DNA of 6,840 bases from an uncultured beta proteobacterium (GTDB lineage: Bacteria > Pseudomonadota > Gammaproteobacteria > Burkholderiales > Burkholderiaceae), in contig CAJARE010000237.1 in assembly GCA_903944255.1 (NCBI GenBank), positions 1 through 6,840 of the forward strand, in the 5' to 3' direction. Positions 1 through 5,740 of this stretch are shown piece by piece. The notes below the pieces were generated by a model. The model searched no databases and was not told where the DNA came from. It saw nothing but the letters and a program-made list of their open reading frames with translations. The translations under genes were made by a program, and so were the position numbers. How positions within the stretch are numbered: position 1 is the first letter of the stretch; each line of letters begins with the position of its first letter.

Positions 1-1266
1 CTAAAGGCGTACTACCCAGCTGAATTTATGGCAGCCAACTTATCGCTCGCGATGGATGACACCGATAAAGTGAAGATTCTCTATGACGATTGCTTAGCAA
101 ATCAGATTCGAGTTTTCTCGCCCGATATTAATACAGGCGTCTATGAGTTCACTCCTTTGCGCGCTCCAGATGCGGCGCCTGATTCACCAATAAGTCATGT
201 TCGTTATGGTCTTGGTGCCGTTCGCGGAACCGGTGAGGCAGCAATCGAAGCGATTGTCAAAGCCCGTGAGACAGGTGGTCCATTTAAAGACTTGTTTGAT
301 TTCTGTGCAAGAGTTGATCGTCGACAAGTGAACCGTAGGGCGATTGAGGCCTTAATGCGGGCTGGTGCATTCGATAGTCTGTATCGAGATAGTCTGGCTG
401 CTGGTGGCAACTTATACGATATTCGTTCCACATTACTATCTTCTCTTGCTAGGGCAATTGAAGCTGCCGAGCAAGCAGAGGCCTCGATTCATCAAGTGAG
501 TTTATTTGATGTAGTTGGAGAAGAAAATCGACATCTCCCAGAATTAGTTCGTGAGCCCATCTGGTCTGAAAAAAAGCGACTCCAAGAAGAAAAGACTGCA
601 CTTGGCCTTTGCTTAACAGGTCACATGTTTGATGCCTATCGAGAAGAGACAGCACACTTTATTCGCCAACCTTTAGCAAAGATCAGCGAAGGTAAGGATC
701 AATTGATTGCTGGCATCATCACTTCTGCCCGTATGTTAACGGGCCAGCGTGGTCGCATGATGATTGCTACGATTGACGATGGTACTGCTGCTTTGGAGGT
801 GACACTCTATAGCGAAGTATATGAACCTAATCGTTCTTGGTTAAAAGAAGATGAGTTATTAGTTGCAAAAGTGAATGTCACGCCAGATAAATTTTCAGGT
901 GGAATGCGTATTGTTTCTGAGGCAGTGATGGATATTACGGGAGCGCGAATGCGGTTTGCTCGTAATGTGCATGTCTTCATTGATACAGCGATCGATATCA
1001 AGATGTTGCGCTCTCAAATTAGTCCATATCTGATGTCTAGCCGCGTACGTGATCCTAAGCTTGGCTCTGCCAACTTCTCGCATCCGAATTCTAATGATGC
1101 AGTAAAGGGTTTGATGTTGACTGCTGCTGTCACCACTAGTGGGGGTGCATGCTTAATGCAGTTCCCAGAGGATTTACGGATCTATCCTGACGATGCTTGT
1201 CTGCATGGTTTGAGCCAGATTTTGGCCTCCAAGCAAAATAACCCTGTACAAGTTCAGTACCATTAA
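1..1266 (+). CDS. dnaE: DNA polymerase III subunit alpha, C-terminal part (5' end outside window)
   Basis: This is the C-terminal 421 residues of the replicative polymerase catalytic subunit. The frame is open from base 1 (LKAYYPAEF, then MAANLSLAMDDTDKV), so the ATG at 28 is internal and not the start. The opening matches the end of the fingers region of C-family polymerases. A helix-hairpin-helix region follows at about residues 65-120 of the fragment (RYGLGAVRGTGEAAI, then RRQVNRRAIEALMRAGAFD). QVSLF at fragment residues 165-169 fits the internal beta-clamp-binding motif (family consensus like QLSLF). An OB fold lies at about 233-310 (LIAGIITSARML to KVNVTP), and the last ~100 residues fit the tau-binding tail. 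The polymerase active-site aspartates lie upstream of the window. The gene ends in TAA three bases before the stop of a convergent glycosyltransferase gene. The tail looks intact. Identification is confident; DnaE1 rather than DnaE2/ImuC is favoured by the clamp motif and tail. Confidence 0.96.
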   Translation, partial: LKAYYPAEFMAANLSLAMDDTDKVKILYDDCLANQIRVFSPDINTGVYEFTPLRAPDAAPDSPISHVRYGLGAVRGTGEAAIEAIVKARETGGPFKDLFDFCARVDRRQVNRRAIEALMRAGAFDSLYRDSLAAGGNLYDIRSTLLSSLARAIEAAEQAEASIHQVSLFDVVGEENRHLPELVREPIWSEKKRLQEEKTALGLCLTGHMFDAYREETAHFIRQPLAKISEGKDQLIAGIITSARMLTGQRGRMMIATIDDGTAALEVTLYSEVYEPNRSWLKEDELLVAKVNVTPDKFSGGMRIVSEAVMDITGARMRFARNVHVFIDTAIDIKMLRSQISPYLMSSRVRDPKLGSANFSHPNSNDAVKGLMLTAAVTTSGGACLMQFPEDLRIYPDDACLHGLSQILASKQNNPVQVQYH

Positions 1267-1269
1267 TCT

Positions 1270-2418
1270 TTATTGCTTTAGGATTTGCTTGGCAGCGGTA
1301 ATAACTTGACTAGGTTCCAGTAGGTCTAAACACTCACTATGACTATCAGCGCGATCCTGACAGCCTGCTTTACGACACGGAACACATTCACCAGGACCTT
1401 GCAAGATAGTGACATTCCCGACAGTTTGAGTTCGGGCCCGTAATTGATAGGGCTGATCACCCATAAAGCCATTTGGCCAAGGGCCAAAATTTGTTGGTGG
1501 AGTTGCTCCAAATAATGCAATTGTCGGGGTATTGCAGGCCGCGGCTAAATGGGTGATAGAGGTATCAACACCAATATATAAAGCTGCACCACGCAGTAAC
1601 GTGCCTGCCTGTGGAATAGATAGCTTCCCAGCAGTATCAATGACTTGCTTGCGAGTGGATTCATCTAGTAAAGACAGAATATCATGATTGAGTTGTAAGT
1701 CTTGTTTTGCAGAGGATGCGCTTAACACTACTTGCAAGCCTTGTTGAGTCAACCAAGTGATGAGTTGCTGCCAGTATGCAAGTGGCCAGCGTTTATAAGC
1801 AGTTAAAGGCCCTGGATGAAGTACTGCATAAGCTTGGTTTAGCTGACCTGCAATGATGGGCGTTAAAACTTCGCCCTCAGGAGGTGTTACTGAAATGGGC
1901 GCTTTAAATACATCATTTGGATCTCTGAAGAAAACTTCTAATAGACGGAGTTTTTCTGCGATCACATGTTGTGCAAAATAATCTACCGTGACGTTATGCA
2001 TGGAAATGAATTTTTTCCAGGCGTTTTGCTTATCAGTTTTACTGTTGGCACTACCCTCTTTGCCTTGTGGGTGACCGCCCAAGATTCCTACGCGCCTAAA
2101 TGCTGACACCAATCCATATAAGTAGGCGCGATCGCTAGGTTGGGTAACGATGGCTAAGTCATAGCGCTGAAATAAGCGATTGAAGAGGCTGAGATATTCT
2201 GCGAAGCCAGGTCGATCAGAGGTTTCAATGAGCTCGCTAATCTCTGGGTTGCCTTTGAGCATATCGAGCTTACCTCGATAGCCTAGAAAATGAAATTCAG
2301 CCTCAGGCCAAAGTTCACGAGCCTTACTAATGAGTGGGGTTGTTACTAGTACGTCTCCAATTTGCCGAGTAGCAATAAACAATACTTTTTTAGGTTGAAT
2401 AGAGGAAAAATTCGACAT
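1270..2418 (-). CDS. Glycosyltransferase family 9 protein, LPS heptosyltransferase-like (WaaQ/RfaQ-type)
   Basis: This 382-residue protein has the two-Rossmann-domain (GT-B) layout of ADP-heptose:LPS heptosyltransferases. The N-terminal domain opens with KKVLFIATRQIGDVLVTTPL at residues 10-29. D22 in IGDVL sits where the catalytic Asp of WaaC lies. The C-terminal domain starts near AVLHPGPLTAYKRWP (198-212) and carries GVDTSITHLAAA (283-294), in which D285 matches the sugar-nucleotide-binding Asp, followed by LFGATPP (302-308). Cysteines at 345, 348, 353 and 363 form a cluster often seen near the end of GT9 proteins. The expected role is transfer of heptose (or a related sugar) to the LPS core at the cytoplasmic side of the inner membrane. 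WaaQ-like rather than WaaC/WaaF is suggested by the start motif, but the acceptor cannot be read from sequence. It is the last gene of the minus-strand block, 10 bp after the GT2 gene. The ATG at 2418 has no strong Shine-Dalgarno, so expression may depend on coupling. Confidence 0.9.
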   Translation of the reverse strand: MSNFSSIQPKKVLFIATRQIGDVLVTTPLISKARELWPEAEFHFLGYRGKLDMLKGNPEISELIETSDRPGFAEYLSLFNRLFQRYDLAIVTQPSDRAYLYGLVSAFRRVGILGGHPQGKEGSANSKTDKQNAWKKFISMHNVTVDYFAQHVIAEKLRLLEVFFRDPNDVFKAPISVTPPEGEVLTPIIAGQLNQAYAVLHPGPLTAYKRWPLAYWQQLITWLTQQGLQVVLSASSAKQDLQLNHDILSLLDESTRKQVIDTAGKLSIPQAGTLLRGAALYIGVDTSITHLAAACNTPTIALFGATPPTNFGPWPNGFMGDQPYQLRARTQTVGNVTILQGPGECVPCRKAGCQDRADSHSECLDLLEPSQVITAAKQILKQ

Positions 2419-2428
2419 AGCTAATAAT

Positions 2429-3208
2429 TTACATCGCCTTAGCTTGAATCATGGCGCGCACTTTACGGGCATTTTCTGCGGCATGACTTTGATCATGAAT
2501 TTTATGAAACAGATGGAAGACTTCGGTAGACCATGAGCCTGATTTGCGCTTTATATGATGACGCTGTAGGCGAAAGACAAAGTCAGCATCCTCATGACCC
2601 CAGCCAGTCATATCCTCATCAAAGCCATGAATCGCTTCTGCATCTACTTTCCAGCAAGCCATATTGCAGCCCTTAATACGACGCCATACAAATTTTTGAT
2701 AGTTGCGCCAAAACCCAGTGCCTATCTTGATTTGTAATGGCCAATACTTATTAATACAGCCACTGAGTCGATACTGAAGTAACTTGCTAGTAAAACGTTG
2801 GTAATCCCAATTTGGCCAGTTGAGTAATTGCTTTGTGAGGCTCTGATCTAAAAGTACACGACTGCCCGTAACGAGGTAGCCTTTTTGAGCCAAGGCGCGG
2901 TGGCGCGCCACATAGTCTGGTTGAACAATGCAGTCACCATCTAAGAAGATTAAATAGTTTCCATGCGCAGCTGCAATTGCTTGGTTCAGAATTTTTGTTT
3001 TCCGAAAGCCTTGGTCTTCTTGCCAGAGATGAGTGATGGAAATGGGATGGCTAAGCTTAATCTTCTCAATAAGCTGTTTAGTCTCATTGGTAGAGCCGTC
3101 ATCTGCAATGATGATTTCAAAATCCTGATCAGTTTGGGTAGCAAGTGATTCTAGGCATAGCTTGAGTGCTTGTGGCCAGTTGTAGGTAGCCAACAAAATC
3201 GAAATCAT
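2429..3208 (-). CDS. Glycosyltransferase family 2 protein with GT7-like (galactosyltransferase-type) C-terminal half
   Basis: This is a 259-residue GT-A enzyme. It begins with a GT2 nucleotide-binding core (MISILLATYN, ADDGS at 35-39) and has the metal-binding DXD as DGD at 90-92. The second half carries GCNMACWK (180-187), GFDEDMTGWGHEDADF (195-210) and RL (213-214). These are the motifs of the Glyco_transf_7C domain found in chondroitin-polymerase-like and beta-1,4-galactosyltransferase-like enzymes. HED (205-207) should supply acceptor or catalytic contacts. I see no signal peptide or membrane span, so it is likely cytoplasmic or peripheral. I chose the ATG at 3208 because MISILLATYN starts exactly at the first beta strand. 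It also overlaps the upstream stop as ATGA and has AGGA nine bases upstream. An in-frame ATG at 3235 would add nine non-conserved residues. The context (WaaE-like gene, GT9, msbA) points to LPS core or a surface glycan. Donor and acceptor are unknown. Confidence 0.9.
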   Translation of the reverse strand: MISILLATYNWPQALKLCLESLATQTDQDFEIIIADDGSTNETKQLIEKIKLSHPISITHLWQEDQGFRKTKILNQAIAAAHGNYLIFLDGDCIVQPDYVARHRALAQKGYLVTGSRVLLDQSLTKQLLNWPNWDYQRFTSKLLQYRLSGCINKYWPLQIKIGTGFWRNYQKFVWRRIKGCNMACWKVDAEAIHGFDEDMTGWGHEDADFVFRLQRHHIKRKSGSWSTEVFHLFHKIHDQSHAAENARKVRAMIQAKAM

Positions 3209-3966
3209 TTGCCAGCATCCTGATTCAGTTGCCATAACTTCATATAGCGATAGTAGGTACCATGAGCATTAGAGACTGCCAAGGCAAAACCTTGAGGGCC
3301 ATCTAAAAAACCGGCTCGTAGGATATAGGTCCGGATAAAAGCCCACATACCGTGGAGCACTGCTTTAACTGGGTTACTTTTTTTACCCCTTAAAAAAGCT
3401 TGCTCTGCTGATGCACTGGAGTAACGATTAAGCTTGTCGAGTACTTGTGCGTAATTCATAAAGCTATAGTGCAGCATCGGATTCTTGAGTTTGGCTACCG
3501 TTCCATTTGGAATGAGGCGCTCATGAACTAGGTCATCCGAGAAGCGGGCAGTACCTCGCTTAAAAAGACGCTCTACATAATCAGGGCTCCAGCCTGAATG
3601 TCGAATGAAGCGGCCGCAGTACCAAGATAAGCGCGGGATAGCGAAGCAATCCACATGGGCAGAATGGTTCATTGCTGTCAAAATTTCGGATTTTAGGGCT
3701 GGGGTGAGTCTTTCGTCGGCGTCCAGCGAAAGGACCCAGTCACCGGTTGCCAAATCCAAGGCGCGGTTCTTTTGGGGGCCAAAACCCGGCCAATCGGTGG
3801 GGTAGGCCATCAAGGCGCCATAGTTATTGGCGATTTCCAGGGTCCGATCCGTACTATTGGAATCGACCACGACGATTTGCTGGGCAACCCCCTCCAGGGA
3901 GGCCAGACAATCGTCCAAATTGGACTCTTCATTGCGAGTGATGAGTATGACTGATAAGGTGGGCAT
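3205..3966 (-). CDS. Glycosyltransferase family 2 protein, WaaE/KdtX-like LPS core glycosyltransferase
   Basis: This is a 253-residue GT2 protein of the WaaE/KdtX type, a family known for beta-1,4-glucosyl transfer to inner-core heptose in enterobacteria. Visible motifs are LSVILITRNEE (4-14), VDSNSTD (34-40), GFGPQKNRAL (61-70), the DXD as LDADE (81-85), WYCGRFIRHSGW (115-126), LVHERL (146-151) and LHYSFMNYAQVLDKLNRYS (165-183). The C-terminal 55 residues contain hydrophobic and amphipathic stretches (VLHGMWAFIRTYIL, 203-216) suited to membrane association. It is the first gene of the minus-strand trio and ends in an ATGA overlap with the next GT2. Its ATG has no recognisable Shine-Dalgarno, but a perfect TATAAT lies six bases upstream, so a leaderless message is possible. 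The 5' half is clearly richer in GC than the surroundings. The sugar transferred cannot be assigned, so I give no symbol. Confidence 0.91.
   Translation of the reverse strand: MPTLSVILITRNEESNLDDCLASLEGVAQQIVVVDSNSTDRTLEIANNYGALMAYPTDWPGFGPQKNRALDLATGDWVLSLDADERLTPALKSEILTAMNHSAHVDCFAIPRLSWYCGRFIRHSGWSPDYVERLFKRGTARFSDDLVHERLIPNGTVAKLKNPMLHYSFMNYAQVLDKLNRYSSASAEQAFLRGKKSNPVKAVLHGMWAFIRTYILRAGFLDGPQGFALAVSNAHGTYYRYMKLWQLNQDAGK
3218..3221 (-). promoter_or_regulatory. Shine-Dalgarno AGGA for the second GT2 gene
   Basis: Read on the minus strand, AGGA stands nine bases before the ATG at 3208, inside the last codons of the WaaE-like gene. Together with the ATGA stop/start overlap it decides the start at 3208 over the in-frame ATG at 3235. 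It also suggests translational coupling of the two glycosyltransferases. Confidence 0.6.
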
Positions 3967-3967
3967 A

Positions 3968-3982
3968 ATTCATTATATGAAT
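3968..3982. repeat. Perfect 6-3-6 inverted repeat across the divergent gene starts
   Basis: ATTCAT and ATGAAT flank a TAT spacer, forming a 15-bp palindrome centred at 3975 in the gap between the WaaE-like gene and msbA. The right arm contains the msbA start codon, and the palindrome covers the candidate minus-strand -10 box. A regulator bound here could block both genes. It is AT-rich and short, so it could also be chance. Confidence 0.4.
3972..3977 (-). promoter_or_regulatory. Candidate -10 box (TATAAT) for the minus-strand glycosyltransferase operon
   Basis: The minus strand reads TATAAT, a perfect sigma70 -10 consensus, ending six bases before the ATG at 3966. Usual spacing from -10 to start would put the first transcribed base on or next to the A of that ATG. 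That fits the absence of a Shine-Dalgarno there and implies a leaderless mRNA. No good -35 is visible 16-18 bp upstream (sequences near GTAGTC/GGTAGT) and there is no TG extension, so the call rests on the -10 match alone. The box overlaps the A of the msbA start codon on the other strand. Confidence 0.35.
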
Positions 3983-5740
3983 GCTCAAGACCGGACTACC
4001 CTAAATCGCTTAATTCAGTATCTCAAACCCCATATTAAGCTCATTATTGGCTCTTTATTGGCTATGGCTGTTGTGGCGGCATCTGAGACATCTATCCCTG
4101 CCTTAATGAAGCCATTGCTCGATAGGGGCTTTACTGGCGAGCTGAATGACAAGCTGTGGCAGGTTCCCGTTTTCTTAGTAGGTTTGGCTGTTATCCGTAG
4201 TTTGGCGCAGTTTTTCTCGAATTATTTACTGACTCGAGTCATTAACTCAGTACTCCTTAAATTGCGCGAGCGAATGTTTCATACCCTATTGCGCGCTCGC
4301 ACCGTTTTCTTTCAGCAGAATTCTGCTTCGCATTTAATTAATGCTGTCGTATTTGAGGTAAATAACATTCTCACCATTATGGGTGGAATGTTAATTAGTC
4401 TGGTGCGCGACTCTTTAACTGTGATTGGTTTGATTGGTTACCTGATCTACTTGAACTGGCAGCTCACGCTCGTGGTGTTAGTGATTTTCCCAATCATTGC
4501 TTTCATCATGAGCAAAATTAATCGCCGCTTACGGGCTCTAAATCGAGAGCAACAAACACTGACTAGTGAATTAGCTTATATCGTTGAAGAATCTGTTGCA
4601 GGGCATAAGATAGTGAAAGTACATGGCGCTGAGTCTTATGAGATGCAGCGCTTTATGGAAAAGGCCCAACGTCTGCGTCAATTTGCACTGAAGTCAGCAG
4701 TTGTCGGTGGTCTGAATCAGCCCATTACCCAACTCATTGCCTCGATGGCTTTATCAGTTGTCTTAGTGATTGCTTTGATGCAATCAGCCACCCAAGGAAC
4801 AACGGTTGGAGGTTTTGCTGCCTTTGTTACGGCCATGATGTTAGTGATTTCACCACTAAAACATTTAGCGGATATTAATCAGCCCTTGCAACGTGGCCTC
4901 ACTGCTGCAGAGATGATTTTTGCGTTAATGGATCAGCCTTTCGAGGAGGAAGAGGATCGCAAGCTCAATATGAAGCCCCTCAATAAGAGTAAGGGCGGCA
5001 TTCGTTTTGAAGATGTTGGATTTTCCTATCAGCAAGAAGAGGGGCGTCAAGATGCTCTGCGTGGCATTAACCTCAATATTGCGCCAGGAGAGGTGGTTGC
5101 ATTTGTTGGACCTTCAGGCGGAGGAAAGTCTACCTTAATCAATTTATTACCACGCTTTTTTAAACCCACTACAGGACATATCTACTTAGATGGCATTCCT
5201 CTAGAAGATATTGTATTGGCAGATGTGCGCAAGCAAATCGCCTTTGTTAGTCAAGATGTAGTTTTATTTAATGACACGATTGCTGCTAACGTAGCCTATG
5301 GTGCATTCGATGAAAAAGGTATTGATCGTGCTCGAGTGACACAGGCTTTAGAGGCTGCAAATCTGACAGCGCTCATTGAGCAGTTACCTGAAGGAATTGA
5401 TTCTTTAGTCGGTGACAATGGCAATCGTTTATCAGGCGGTCAGCGTCAGCGTTTAGCGATTGCTAGAGCGATTTATAAGAATGCCCCGATTTTGATCTTG
5501 GATGAGGCTACTTCAGCACTCGATTCTGAGTCCGAACGTCAGGTTCAGGATGCCTTGGATCGTTTGATGGCTGGTAGAACCACCCTAGTCATTGCACACC
5601 GTTTATCAACGATTGAGCATGCTAGTCGTATTGTGGTCTTAGAGCACGGTCAAATTATTGAAAATGGCTCTCATGAAGATTTAATTCAGCGCAATGGCCT
5701 TTATGCCAGCTTGCACCGCATCCAATTTTCAAATAGTTAA
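3977..5740 (+). CDS. msbA: Lipid A export ATP-binding/permease protein MsbA
   Basis: This is a 587-residue ABC half-transporter, close to the usual ~580 of MsbA, which as a homodimer flips lipid A-core across the inner membrane. Six membrane spans are visible at about 20-42, 62-82, 135-157, 160-178, 245-266 and 275-295. The nucleotide-binding domain (from ~340) is complete. It has Walker A GPSGGGKST (378-386), Q-loop Q426, signature LSGGQ (485-489), Walker B ILILDE (505-510), D-loop SALD (513-516) and switch H541. FNDTIAANVAYG (431-442) is typical of MsbA. I chose the ATG at 3977 because TLNRLIQYLKPH follows at once, as in the family. The frame stays open upstream to an ATG at 3827, but that would add 50 unlike residues encoded antisense to the WaaE-like gene. 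AAGGTGGG at 3956-3963 may be the ribosome site, though 13 bases is long spacing. ATG 3947 is a weaker alternative start. Confidence 0.95.
   Translation: MNAQDRTTLNRLIQYLKPHIKLIIGSLLAMAVVAASETSIPALMKPLLDRGFTGELNDKLWQVPVFLVGLAVIRSLAQFFSNYLLTRVINSVLLKLRERMFHTLLRARTVFFQQNSASHLINAVVFEVNNILTIMGGMLISLVRDSLTVIGLIGYLIYLNWQLTLVVLVIFPIIAFIMSKINRRLRALNREQQTLTSELAYIVEESVAGHKIVKVHGAESYEMQRFMEKAQRLRQFALKSAVVGGLNQPITQLIASMALSVVLVIALMQSATQGTTVGGFAAFVTAMMLVISPLKHLADINQPLQRGLTAAEMIFALMDQPFEEEEDRKLNMKPLNKSKGGIRFEDVGFSYQQEEGRQDALRGINLNIAPGEVVAFVGPSGGGKSTLINLLPRFFKPTTGHIYLDGIPLEDIVLADVRKQIAFVSQDVVLFNDTIAANVAYGAFDEKGIDRARVTQALEAANLTALIEQLPEGIDSLVGDNGNRLSGGQRQRLAIARAIYKNAPILILDEATSALDSESERQVQDALDRLMAGRTTLVIAHRLSTIEHASRIVVLEHGQIIENGSHEDLIQRNGLYASLHRIQFSNS

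Noticed and set aside
1472..1488. TTTGGCC-AAG-GGCCAAA hairpin as a terminator for dnaE transcripts
   Set aside because: The 7-bp stem is perfect but lies about 200 bases inside the convergent GT9 gene, encodes the motif-like FGPWPNG, and has no real T-run after it.
2128..2135. GCGATCGC octamer resembling the HIP1 repeat
   Set aside because: Only one copy was noticed, in GT9 coding sequence; HIP1 significance needs genome-wide over-representation in cyanobacteria, and the genes here are proteobacterial in style.
3209..3235. Longer start (ATG 3235) for the second GT2 gene
   Set aside because: The nine extra residues are unlike the family, while ATG 3208 has AGGA at nine-base spacing and an ATGA overlap with the upstream stop.
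3605..3954. Plus-strand open frames of 60-66 codons opposite the WaaE-like gene
   Set aside because: They lie inside a well-supported GT2 gene in its GC-rich half, overlap one another in different frames, and show no recognisable protein features.
3827..3976. Upstream in-frame extension of msbA starting at ATG 3827
   Set aside because: It would overlap the WaaE-like gene antisense, adds residues with no MsbA character, and the family normally begins just before the RLIQYLKP region, which the ATG at 3977 provides.
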